In this document: positions 17,637 to 24,860 of the stretch, piece by piece
Numbering within the stretch: position 1 is the stretch's first letter
Layout: each line of letters starts with the position of its first letter
Assembly: GCF_030812885.1 (NCBI RefSeq)
Contig: NZ_JAUSTO010000001.1
Span: forward strand, 62,001 to 126,000
Source of the DNA: Moryella indoligenes
Lineage (GTDB): Bacteria; Bacillota; Clostridia; Lachnospirales; Lachnospiraceae
Direction of reading: 5' to 3'
DNA length: 64,000 bases
Made by a program: the position numbers and the translations under genes
The notes under the pieces: model-generated
What the model was told of the DNA's origin: nothing
Seen by the model: only the letters and a program-made list of their open reading frames with translations
The model's database searches: none

Positions 17637-18099
17637 TCTGTTCACCGCCTTCTGCAGTCACCGCGGAAGCTTCGCTCACGCCTGCGTTGACATCTTCTTT
17701 GGACGCGATTTTGCACTTGCAGGGAAGCTTGTGCATAGCAAGGCGGAGAGCCTCTTTCGCGTCAGCCTCTGCGACACCGTCGATCTCAAAGAGAACGCGG
17801 CCCGGCTTAACTACAGCTACCCAGTACTCCGTGCTGCCCTTTCCGGAACCCATTCGGGTCTCAGCCGGCTTCGCGGTGACAGGCTTGTCCGGGAATACCT
17901 TGATCCAGACCTTGCCGCCGCGCTTGGTGTAACGTGTCAGCGCAACACGGGCAGCCTCGATCTGATTGGACTTGATCCAGCACGGCTCTGTGGCAACGAG
18001 TCCGTAGGAGCCGTGAGTAATTGTGTTGCCGCGCATCGCCTTGCCGGCCATGGAACCGCGGAACTGCTTTCTGTGCTTGACTCTCTTAGGCATTAACAT
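17623..18099 (-). CDS. rplP: 50S ribosomal protein L16 with C-terminal extension
   Basis: 158-aa protein at the tRNA and assembly-critical face of the 50S. The core (PKRVKHRKQFRGSMAGKA, WIKVFPDKPVTAKP, GSGKGSTEYWVAVVKPGR) is canonical. Beyond the usual end it has about 15 extra, largely acidic residues (AGVSEASAVTAEGGEQSENE), which run into the rpmC start. Starts just 2 bases after rpsC. Confidence 0.96.
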   Translation of the reverse strand: MLMPKRVKHRKQFRGSMAGKAMRGNTITHGSYGLVATEPCWIKSNQIEAARVALTRYTKRGGKVWIKVFPDKPVTAKPAETRMGSGKGSTEYWVAVVKPGRVLFEIDGVAEADAKEALRLAMHKLPCKCKIASKEDVNAGVSEASAVTAEGGEQSENE

Positions 18100-18101
18100 A
18101 A

Positions 18102-18761
18102 TTATTTAGCGCTCCCTTCTCTGGTCTCGGCCTTCGCCGGAAGAACTTCGCCCTTGTAGATCCAGACCTTGACGCCAACCTTGCCATAGGTGGTATCCGC
18201 CTCAGCAAAGCCGTAGTCGATGTCTGCACGAAGGGTCTGCAGCGGGATGGTTCCCTCAGAGTAGAACTCACTTCTCGCAATATCTGCACCGCCAAGACGG
18301 CCGGAGCAGCAGGTCTTGATTCCGAGTATGCCGGACTTCATGCTTCTCTGCATGGAAGACTTCATCGCGCGACGGAAGGAGGTTCTGTTCTCAAGCTGCT
18401 GCGCAATGTTCTCTGCGACGAGCTGAGCCTCTCTGTCCGGTCTTCTGACTTCCTTGATGTCGATGAAAACCTTCTTCTCGGTAAGCTTTGCAACTTCCTT
18501 CTTCAGCTTCTCAATCTCCGCGCCCTGCTTGCCGATCACAACGCCCGGCTTCGCAGTGTGGATGATGATGCGGACTCTGTCGGAGGCGCGCTCTATCTCG
18601 ATGTCGCTCACGCCGGAGGCATACAGCTTCTTCTTCAGGAACTTTCTGATGTTGTAGTCCTCGACAAGATTGTCCGCGAAATCGCCCTCCGCGTACCATC
18701 TGGAATTCCAGTCCTTGATAACGCCGACTCTTAAGCCGTGCGGGTTAACTTTCTGTCCCAT
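18102..18761 (-). CDS. rpsC: 30S ribosomal protein S3
   Basis: 219-aa mRNA-entry-channel protein. N-terminal KH domain (GVVIGKQGAEIEKLKKEV) and C-terminal domain with FSEGT-type loop (FYSEGTIPLQTLRADIDYG). Begins MGQKVNPHGLRVGVI as in the family. Confidence 0.97.
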   Translation of the reverse strand: MGQKVNPHGLRVGVIKDWNSRWYAEGDFADNLVEDYNIRKFLKKKLYASGVSDIEIERASDRVRIIIHTAKPGVVIGKQGAEIEKLKKEVAKLTEKKVFIDIKEVRRPDREAQLVAENIAQQLENRTSFRRAMKSSMQRSMKSGILGIKTCCSGRLGGADIARSEFYSEGTIPLQTLRADIDYGFAEADTTYGKVGVKVWIYKGEVLPAKAETREGSAK

Positions 18762-18772
18762 TCTTTACCTCC

Positions 18773-19159
18773 TCACCTTTCGTCCAGAACAACCGTGATG
18801 TGGCTCATTCTCTTGAAGATTCTGTACGCTCTTCCCTGTGCTCTGGGATGAATTCTCTTCATGATGGGGCCGTCGCCGGCATAGCACTCCGCTACGTAGA
18901 GCTTGTCTGCCTGCATATTGTTGTTGTTCTCTGCGTTCGCAATTGCGGACTCCAGGAGCTTCTTGATTACGCTGGAAGCGTATCTGGGATTGTAGGATAA
19001 GATGCCGAGAGCAGTCTGTACGTCCTTACCTCTGATTGCATCAAGCACAAAGCATGCCTTCTGCACCGGGATTCTCGCGTAAGAAAGCTTTGCAGACGGT
19101 CTCTTATCATTCTGTGCGTTTCTTTCTCTTTTAATCTGGGCTCTATGTCCTTTAGCCAT
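18773..19159 (-). CDS. rplV: 50S ribosomal protein L22
   Basis: 128-aa protein whose beta-hairpin lines the exit tunnel. Seen as KLSYARIPVQKACFVLDAIRG and the hairpin segment MKRIHPRAQGRAYRI. 11 bases before rpsC. Confidence 0.97.
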   Translation of the reverse strand: MAKGHRAQIKRERNAQNDKRPSAKLSYARIPVQKACFVLDAIRGKDVQTALGILSYNPRYASSVIKKLLESAIANAENNNNMQADKLYVAECYAGDGPIMKRIHPRAQGRAYRIFKRMSHITVVLDER

Positions 19160-19188
19160 TTTGAAACCCTCCTTTCAAACCTTTCTTA

Positions 19189-19473
19189 TTATCTGGGCGA
19201 CCCGACTTTTTTCTCGTCTGCGCCATGTCCTCTGTAGGTTCTGGTCGCAACAAACTCGCCGAGCTTATGTCCTACCATATCCTCAGTAATATATACCGGA
19301 ACATGCTTTCTTCCGTCGTGTACCGCGATCGTCAGTCCGACCATAGCCGGGAAGATCGTGGAGCGGCGGGACCAGGTCTTAATGACATTCTTCTGGCCAG
19401 AGTTGTTCATTTCTTCGACCTTCTTGAGCAGGCTTGCGTCTGCAAAGGGCCCTTTTTTCAGTGAACGTGCCAT
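19189..19473 (-). CDS. rpsS: 30S ribosomal protein S19
   Basis: 94-aa head protein. Begins MARSLKKGPFADASLLKKV; conserved HDGRKHVPVYITEDMVGHKLGEF-type core. 18 bases after rplB. Confidence 0.97.
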   Translation of the reverse strand: MARSLKKGPFADASLLKKVEEMNNSGQKNVIKTWSRRSTIFPAMVGLTIAVHDGRKHVPVYITEDMVGHKLGEFVATRTYRGHGADEKKVGSPR

Positions 19474-19491
19474 CTGTTTTCTCCCCTCCTG

Positions 19492-20346
19492 TTAGTTTGC
19501 TGCAGAACCGGACTTGCCGTTTCTTCTTCTGACAATCAGCTTGTTGGAATGCTTGTTCTTCTTTCTGGTCTTGAGACCCATCGCAGGCTTGCCCCACGGT
19601 GTGCAGGGACCCGGGCGTCCGATCGGAGCTCTTCCCTCACCACCGCCGTGCGGATGGTCGTTCGGGTTCATGACAGAACCTCTGACGTGCGGACGAATGC
19701 CCATGTGTCTCTTTCTTCCGGCCTTACCAAGGTTGATGAGGCTGTGATCGCCGTTTCCGACGCTGCCTATCGTTGCGCGGCAGTTGATCGGAACCATTCT
19801 CATCTCACCGGACGGAAGACGCAGAGTTGCGTACTTGCCTTCCTTTGCCATGAGCTGAGCGGTAATGCCCGCAGCTCTCGCAAGCTGAGCACCCTTGCCC
19901 GGCTGAAGCTCGATGTTGTGGATCTCGGCGCCGACCGGAATCAGCGCAAGCGGAAGGCAGTTGCCGACTCTCGCCTCAGCCTTGTCTCCGCTCATAACGG
20001 TCTGTCCAATCTTCAGCCCCTCCGGAGCAAGGATGTAGGACTTCACGCCGTCTGCATAGCAGATGAGGGCGATATTCGCCGTTCTGTTCGGATCGTACTC
20101 AATTGCAACAACCTTTGCCGGGATGTTGTCCTTGGAATTTCTCTTGAAATCAATGATTCTGTATTTTCTTCTGGAGCCGCCGCCTCTGTGTCTGACGGTA
20201 ATCTTGCCCTGTGCGTTGCGGCCGGCATTCTTTCTCAGAGCCTCAACGAGGGACTTCTCCGGCGTGGATTTCGTGATCTCGGCGAAATCGGATCCCGTCA
20301 TATTTCTTCTGGACGGGGTATACGCGGTATACTTCTTGATTCCCAT
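19492..20346 (-). CDS. rplB: 50S ribosomal protein L2
   Basis: Large-subunit protein required for subunit joining and peptidyl transferase assembly, 284 aa. Core motifs are present (RHRGGGSRRKYRIIDFKR, RGSVMNPNDHPHGGGEGR). ATG 20346 is preceded by AAAGGAG and yields the family start MGIKKYTAYTPSRRNMTGSD. A longer frame to 20439 runs into the repeat-bearing spacer and is unlikely to be translated. The 324-base gap to rplW is exceptional for this operon. Confidence 0.97.
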   Translation of the reverse strand: MGIKKYTAYTPSRRNMTGSDFAEITKSTPEKSLVEALRKNAGRNAQGKITVRHRGGGSRRKYRIIDFKRNSKDNIPAKVVAIEYDPNRTANIALICYADGVKSYILAPEGLKIGQTVMSGDKAEARVGNCLPLALIPVGAEIHNIELQPGKGAQLARAAGITAQLMAKEGKYATLRLPSGEMRMVPINCRATIGSVGNGDHSLINLGKAGRKRHMGIRPHVRGSVMNPNDHPHGGGEGRAPIGRPGPCTPWGKPAMGLKTRKKNKHSNKLIVRRRNGKSGSAAN

Positions 20347-20413
20347 TGTTCTCTCCTTTAGTTTTTTATCACGGATTTGCACCGTATATGTCATGAAAGT
20401 CCCGGAAGGCGGA

Positions 20414-20448
20414 CATGCAGGAGACGGATTTATCCGCACGACTGCATG
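20414..20448. repeat. inverted repeat in the rplW-rplB insertion
   Basis: CATGCAG at 20414-20420 pairs with CTGCATG at 20442-20448; inside, CGGAT-TT-ATCCG can form a second stem. Confidence 0.6.
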
Positions 20449-20531
20449 GACATCTGACGGGCTGAACGCATGAGCAGGAGGGCCGAAGGGCCGAACTGCG
20501 AATGCGGGCAGAGGATGCGAAGCATCCGGCT

Positions 20532-20648
20532 TTCATGTATAGTGAAGCGTACTGCCAAAGGCTTGACGTCTTCATGTATAGTGAAGCGTACTGCCAAAGG
20601 CTTGACATCTTCATGTATAGTGAAGCGTACTGTCAAAGGCACAACGTC
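20532..20648. repeat. three tandem 39-bp direct repeats
   Basis: Units at 20532-20570, 20571-20609 and 20610-20648, each beginning TTCATGTATAGTGAAGCGTA. Units 1 and 2 differ at one base; unit 3 differs at several near its end. A degenerate fourth start follows at 20649. The period is exactly 13 codons, so on the minus strand they read in frame as DVKPLAVRFTIHE, but no translation signal supports a gene. Confidence 0.9.
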
Positions 20649-20670
20649 TTCATATGTGATAAAGCGCTCT

Positions 20671-20970
20671 TTAGAGCCCCTGGAACACCTCGATCTCCTT
20701 GGAATCAGCCGTCAGCTGAACGATAGCCTTCTTAGTCTTGGCTGTCTTTCCATAGGTAGCGCCTCTGCGCTTTGTCTTGGTCGGGCAGTTCATGGTGTTC
20801 ACAGAAGCAACCTTGGTTCCTGCAAACATCTTTTCAACCGCTTCCTTAATCATGGTCTTATTTGCCTCCGGGTGAACGAGGAAGCTGTACTTCTTCTCGC
20901 CCATTCCGGCCATGCTCTTCTCGGTAACAAGCGGCTTGAGGATCACATCATAGTACTGAATGCTTGCCAT
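20671..20970 (-). CDS. rplW: 50S ribosomal protein L23
   Basis: 99-aa exit-tunnel rim protein that anchors trigger factor and SRP. Core YYDVILKPLVTEKSMAGM and APTKTKRRG-type loop (CPTKTKRRGATYGKTAKTK). Its ATG overlaps the rplD stop by one base (TAATG). Immediately downstream begins the repeat insertion. Confidence 0.97.
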   Translation of the reverse strand: MASIQYYDVILKPLVTEKSMAGMGEKKYSFLVHPEANKTMIKEAVEKMFAGTKVASVNTMNCPTKTKRRGATYGKTAKTKKAIVQLTADSKEIEVFQGL

Positions 20971-21590
20971 TATGCGTATACCTCCTCAATTGCGGAGACA
21001 GCTGCCTTGGAAGCCACAACCGTATTGTACTTCAGGATATCGTACACATTGATGGTCTTCGGGGAAGCAGTCTTGACACCCGCGATATTTCTTGCGGAAA
21101 GCACAGTGTTCATCTCTCCCTCCGGAGCGACAACCAGGGCCTTCTCTACCTTCAGATTCTTAAGGGTTTCAACCATCTTCTTGGTCTTAATCTCAGCCAT
21201 GCCGAAATCGTCAACCACGATGAACTTATTCTCCTGAACGCGGCTGGAGAGCGCGCACTTGAGTGCATGTCTCTTCTCCTTCTTGTTCAGGGTCATGGTG
21301 TAATCTCTCGGGGTCGGAGCAAATACGACGCCGCCGCCCTTCCACTGCGGAGCTCGCGTGGAGCCCTGTCTCGCGTGACCGGTTCCCTTCTGTCTCCACG
21401 GCTTCCTTCCGCCTCCGGAAACCTCGGAACGAGTCTTTGCTTTCTGGGTGCCCTGACGCATATTCGCAAGCTGTGCGACAACCGCCATATGTACAAGATG
21501 CTCATTCAGCTCAACGCCAAAGATCGCATCATTCAAGTCGATCTTGCCGACTTCCTGTCCGTCTGTATTAAAAACAGATACATTTGCCAT
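20970..21590 (-). CDS. rplD: 50S ribosomal protein L4
   Basis: 206-aa tunnel protein and, in several bacteria, autogenous repressor of the S10 operon. Signature KTRSEVSGGGRKPWRQKGT and GHARQGSTRAPQWKGGGVVF. Because L4 can bind S10 leaders, the structured leader upstream of rpsJ is a candidate target. Confidence 0.97.
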   Translation of the reverse strand: MANVSVFNTDGQEVGKIDLNDAIFGVELNEHLVHMAVVAQLANMRQGTQKAKTRSEVSGGGRKPWRQKGTGHARQGSTRAPQWKGGGVVFAPTPRDYTMTLNKKEKRHALKCALSSRVQENKFIVVDDFGMAEIKTKKMVETLKNLKVEKALVVAPEGEMNTVLSARNIAGVKTASPKTINVYDILKYNTVVASKAAVSAIEEVYA

Positions 21591-21617
21591 TTTAAGCTTT
21601 CCTCCTTTCCTCTCGAA

Positions 21618-22298
21618 TTACTTTCTGGCCTTTACGGTCTCTTTGAGGGTTACCAGAGCCTTTCTGGATCCCGGAACAGCGCCCTTCACCAGAATCAGGT
21701 TGTTCTCGGCATCAACGCGAACCACCTCAAGGTTCTGTGTCGTGACCTGAACATGACCCATGTGGCCAGGCATTCCCTTGCCCTTAAATACGCGGCTCGG
21801 GTCGGAAGAGGAACCATTGGAACCCTGGTGGCGGTGGAACTTAGAGCCGTGCGCCATCGGTCCGCGGGACTGTCCGTGCCTCTTGATTGCGCCCTGGAAG
21901 CCCTTTCCCTTGGAAATCGCAGTGGCATCGACCTTATCGCCGGCAGCGAAGATATCTGCCTTGATCTCGTCCTTTACCTTGTAATCTGCGGAATTCTCAA
22001 AACGGAACTCTCTTAAGAAGCGGCCCGCTGCGTAGACCTCTCTCTGGCCCTCGCCCTTCTTCACGACCTGCTTCTCAATCCCGGCCTTCTCAAGCTGACC
22101 TGCGTCCGGCTTGTTCACAAGCTTGGCGCGGATCTCACCGTAAGCGACCTGAACGGAATCATAACCATCATTCTCCTGGGTCTTGACTCTCGTGACCACG
22201 CAGGGACCGGCCTGAAGCACAGTTACCGGAATCAGAACGCCAGCCTCATTGTAGATCTGAGTCATACCGACCTTTGTTGCAAGTATTGCCTTCTTCAT
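21618..22298 (-). CDS. rplC: 50S ribosomal protein L3
   Basis: 226-aa assembly-initiator protein near the peptidyl transferase centre. Starts MKKAILATKVGMTQIYNEAG; the central loop (GFQGAIKRHGQSRGPMAHGS) includes the Gln that is methylated in E. coli (there Gln150). 61 bases after rpsJ. Confidence 0.97.
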   Translation of the reverse strand: MKKAILATKVGMTQIYNEAGVLIPVTVLQAGPCVVTRVKTQENDGYDSVQVAYGEIRAKLVNKPDAGQLEKAGIEKQVVKKGEGQREVYAAGRFLREFRFENSADYKVKDEIKADIFAAGDKVDATAISKGKGFQGAIKRHGQSRGPMAHGSKFHRHQGSNGSSSDPSRVFKGKGMPGHMGHVQVTTQNLEVVRVDAENNLILVKGAVPGSRKALVTLKETVKARK

Positions 22299-22359
22299 GT
22301 TTGACCTCCTGTTTATCCTACAGCGGAACGTCCGGGGACGTTCATACTAGAGCAGGATA

Positions 22360-22677
22360 TTATTTTGTTTTCATCTTGATGTCGATGTGAACACCGGCCG
22401 GCATCTCAAGACGGGACAGTGCATCCACAGTCTTGTCGGTCGGAGTCAGGACATCGATGAGTCTCTTGTGGGTTCTCTGCTCGAACTGCTCACGGCTGTC
22501 CTTATACTTGTGAACCGCACGAAGGATGGTAACAACCTCCTTCTTGGTCGGCAGCGGAACCGGACCGGAAACCTTTGCTCCCGTTCTCTTCACCGTGTCG
22601 ACGATTTTTCCGGCAGACTGATCAACCAGCTTGTGATCGTACGCCTTCAACGTGATTCTCATTACCTGATTTGCCAT
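22360..22677 (-). CDS. rpsJ: 30S ribosomal protein S10
   Basis: First gene of the operon, 105 aa; also the NusE transcription antitermination factor. Signature MRITLKAYDHKLVDQSAGKI and PLPTKKEVVTILRAVHKYK. AAAAGGAGG lies upstream of the ATG. Confidence 0.97.
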   Translation of the reverse strand: MANQVMRITLKAYDHKLVDQSAGKIVDTVKRTGAKVSGPVPLPTKKEVVTILRAVHKYKDSREQFEQRTHKRLIDVLTPTDKTVDALSRLEMPAGVHIDIKMKTK

Positions 22678-22714
22678 AAAAAAAGTCGCCTCCTTTTCGC
22701 ACTTTTTTCGAAGT

Positions 22715-22825
22715 ACGACAAGCGGTGACTGTACACATTGCCGGGTGTGTCATTTTAAACCCACTCAGCTGTTCCTTCAGCTTTGTCTTGAAAGAACATT
22801 CTTCATTTGTACAGTGACTTGTCGT
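22715..22825 (-). promoter_or_regulatory. structured 5' leader of the S10 operon
   Basis: In the transcript, ACGACAAG (22818-22825) pairs with CTTGTCGT (22715-22722), and ACTGTACA with TGTACAGT just inside. The enclosed region holds further small stems (AGCTG/CAGCT, GGGT/ACCC). The closing helix sits only about 20 bases before the rpsJ ribosome-binding site. This is the layout expected of an r-protein-controlled leader, though the ligand is unknown. Confidence 0.55.
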
Positions 22826-22914
22826 CAGTATCAAGACTTGACATTCGCTCCACGGAATATCCCGCCGATGGCGGCAACCTCACGCTTCACAGCTATCATG
22901 TCACAGCGCTATGA

Positions 22915-22943
22915 ACTATAACACACAAAAAAAACAGATGCAA
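22915..22943 (-). promoter_or_regulatory. main promoter of the S10-spc-alpha superoperon
   Basis: On the minus strand TTGCAT and TATAGT lie 17 bases apart, with a T-rich spacer. It implies a transcript start near 22908 and a leader of about 230 bases before rpsJ. Confidence 0.7.
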
Positions 22944-23164
22944 GTACTTTTTTATTCCGGCGTCCTCTTTCTCTGCCTTTTTCTGCAGAGCTTATGCAAA
23001 TCTCCCGCCGGAAGCATCTCTCTTCCTATATTAATTATACGATTACGGCATCCAGGGTACTGCCTCCCACGTACCGCACACAATCACCTTTTACCAATAC
23101 ATCACAATATGCAGGGAAACGCTGATCAGAGCGTTTCCCGCACATTCTGCGTTCCTCCGCTCTC
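22944..23164. other. spacer between S10 promoter and lipoprotein gene
   Basis: AT-rich spacer with no supported gene. A perfect hairpin (GGGAAACGCT/AGCGTTTCCC, 23114-23139) lies downstream of the lipoprotein stop. It lacks a T run on the minus strand, so it may end or stabilise that transcript only weakly. Confidence 0.4.
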
Positions 23165-23644
23165 TTACTGCTGTACAGCGGAGCTCTCTGCGGCAGCTGC
23201 ACCCGTCGTCTCCTCTACCGCTGTCTCCGCGGCAGTCATCGCCTCAAGTACCTCTGCCGGAGGCTCTGCCGCTCCCTGCGTGGGCTCCGGCTTCTTGAGA
23301 TTTCCGGAGCGATTCTTCTTGATCTTTGTCACCTTTCCGCTCGGTCCGTCAGAATTGTCCACAGGGGCTTCCTCCTCGGCCTCTATCTCCTCTTCTGCCT
23401 CCGTCTCTGCTGCCGGAGCTGCAGCAGTCTTCCGCTCTGTAGCTTCCTCCTGCTCCTCAGCTTCCGTCTCCTCTTCGCTGCTCTCCTCCACACTGCTCTC
23501 AACAGAGCTCTCTGCCTCCGTTGTCACAGCAGCCGGCTCTGTCTCCGCAGCGCTGCTCTTCTCTCCGCCGCCCTGACCGCAGGCATTCAGACTCAGCATC
23601 ACAGCCGCCGCGATAAGCATTGCGCCAAATGTTTTTCTCCTCAT
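23165..23644 (-). CDS. acidic low-complexity lipoprotein
   Basis: 159-aa predicted lipoprotein. Signal peptide with lipobox LNAC near residue 21, so the mature protein would be lipid-anchored outside the membrane. The rest is dominated by Glu, Ala, Ser, Thr and Pro (ESSVESSVEESSEEETEAEE), with one basic island (KVTKIKKNRSGNLKKP). No folded domain is recognisable; it may be a disordered spacer or wall-associated protein. ATG 23644 is preceded by GGAGGT. Monocistronic. Confidence 0.7.
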   Translation of the reverse strand: MRRKTFGAMLIAAAVMLSLNACGQGGGEKSSAAETEPAAVTTEAESSVESSVEESSEEETEAEEQEEATERKTAAAPAAETEAEEEIEAEEEAPVDNSDGPSGKVTKIKKNRSGNLKKPEPTQGAAEPPAEVLEAMTAAETAVEETTGAAAAESSAVQQ

Positions 23645-23711
23645 AACATTTACCTCCAGATTGTCCATACCAGCCGTGCGGGTATACCGCCTGAGGCCGG
23701 TGAATGCTCTT

Positions 23712-23739
23712 ATCATAACACATCAGACCCGCAGTTCAA
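23712..23739 (-). promoter_or_regulatory. predicted promoter for the acidic lipoprotein
   Basis: TTGAAC and TATGAT on the minus strand, 16 bases apart, about 65 bases before the start codon. Confidence 0.5.
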
Positions 23740-23858
23740 TTCATTTCATAAAATCATAAGACTTGATGTCGTGCAGGGCCTTTGCTAAACTGTCCGGGAG
23801 AGGGGGCGCGCAGCTTCCGCTTCCCCCTATTTAGTCTTAATTGAAATGGAGAAACACT

Positions 23859-24767
23859 ATGCTGACTGCCAACTGCTGGAAAGACTATGAAGTAATCGAC
23901 TGCTCCGCCGGAGAGAAGCTGGAGCGCTGGGGAACGCATCTGCTGATCCGGCCGGATCCCCAGATCATATGGAGTACGCCAAAAGAGCACAGGGGCTGGA
24001 GCCATCCCGCCGGCCACTATAAGCGGAGCTCCAGCGGCGGAGGAGAATGGGAATTCTTCGGGCTGCCGAAGCAATGGGAGATCGAGTATCGGCTGCCTGA
24101 GACCCTGCCGGTCCGAAAAAGCCAGTCGCTTCACTTCCAGCTGAAGCCCTTCAGCTTCAAACACACCGGACTCTTTCCCGAGCAGGCCGCAAACTGGGAT
24201 TGGTTCTCTGCCCTGATCTCTGAGGCAGTGGCCGCGGGCCGCGAGATCCGGGTTTTGAATCTCTTCGCCTACACCGGAGGCGCCACGCTTGCCGCAGCAG
24301 CCGCAGGCGCCAGCGTGACGCACGTGGACGCCAGCAAGGGTATGGTCGCGTGGGCAAAGGAAAATGCTGAGCTCTCCAGACTTCAGGACGCTCCGATCCG
24401 CTGGCTGGTCGACGACTGCGCAAAGTTCGTGCAGCGGGAGCAGCGCCGCGGAAGGCACTACGACGCCATTATCATGGATCCCCCCTCCTACGGCCGCGGG
24501 CCCAAGGGCGAAATATGGAAGATCGAGGATGCCATCTACCCGCTGGTGAAGGACTGCGCTTCCCTCCTCTCCGAGCATCCCCTCTTCTTCCTCATCAATT
24601 CCTACACGACGGGACTTCAGGCGAGCGTGCTCTCCTACATTCTCGGCACAACCGTAGCCTCTGCACACGGCGGCGCACTGGTCTCAGACGAGCTGGGCCT
24701 TCCTGTGCGAGAGAGCGGGCTCATACTCCCCTGCGGTGCAAGCGGTCGCTGGGTCGCTGCGCGCTGA
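23859..24767 (+). CDS. class I SAM-dependent RNA-type methyltransferase (RlmI-like)
   Basis: 302-aa methyltransferase resembling the COG1092 family of rRNA m5C methyltransferases. SAM motif I is LNLFAYTGGATLAAAAAG; the catalytic loop is DPPSYGRGPKGE. There is no N-terminal PUA domain, so it is shorter than E. coli RlmI (396 aa) and its RNA target is uncertain. Start ATG 23859 has GGAG about 9 bases upstream; a TTG at 23841 is less likely. Single gene, divergent from the lipoprotein. Confidence 0.8.
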   Translation: MLTANCWKDYEVIDCSAGEKLERWGTHLLIRPDPQIIWSTPKEHRGWSHPAGHYKRSSSGGGEWEFFGLPKQWEIEYRLPETLPVRKSQSLHFQLKPFSFKHTGLFPEQAANWDWFSALISEAVAAGREIRVLNLFAYTGGATLAAAAAGASVTHVDASKGMVAWAKENAELSRLQDAPIRWLVDDCAKFVQREQRRGRHYDAIIMDPPSYGRGPKGEIWKIEDAIYPLVKDCASLLSEHPLFFLINSYTTGLQASVLSYILGTTVASAHGGALVSDELGLPVRESGLILPCGASGRWVAAR

Positions 24768-24783
24768 GGCAGGCAGAGAAAAT

Positions 24784-24819
24784 AGCTGTGGTAGCTTAAC
24801 ACACTCTGCCACCACAGCT
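24784..24819. terminator. weak bidirectional hairpin between convergent genes
   Basis: AGCTGTGGTAGC pairs with GCCACCACAGCT with one mismatch. On the minus strand it is followed by TATTTTCTCT; on the plus strand no T run follows. Confidence 0.45.
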
Positions 24820-24860
24820 GTCATCCCCCATCCCGGCAGGCCGGGACCTTATCCATTCTA

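Larger units (their letters stand above)
20347..20670. other. hairpin- and repeat-rich insertion between rplW and rplB
   Basis: This spacer is normally 15-40 bases. Here it holds, in minus-strand order, three tandem 39-bp repeats, a perfect GGATGC-GAA-GCATCC hairpin, a GGCC/GGCC hairpin and a CATGCAG/CTGCATG hairpin (20414-20448) enclosing a second small stem. Short open frames run through it, but none has a good start signal. Confidence 0.7.

Noticed and set aside
20347..20439. N-terminal extension of L2
   Set aside because: AAAGGAG and the family start MGIKKY place initiation at 20346.
20430..20642. Minus-strand repeat frame as a real gene
   Set aside because: No convincing ribosome-binding site, no known family, and it fills an RNA-structured spacer; kept as repeat only.
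20532..20648. Regular 39-bp repeats as a possible CRISPR array
   Set aside because: Units are directly adjacent with no spacers and no cas genes are near.
23114..23139. Perfect hairpin as intrinsic terminator of the lipoprotein gene
   Set aside because: No T run follows on the minus strand, so only a weak role can be claimed.
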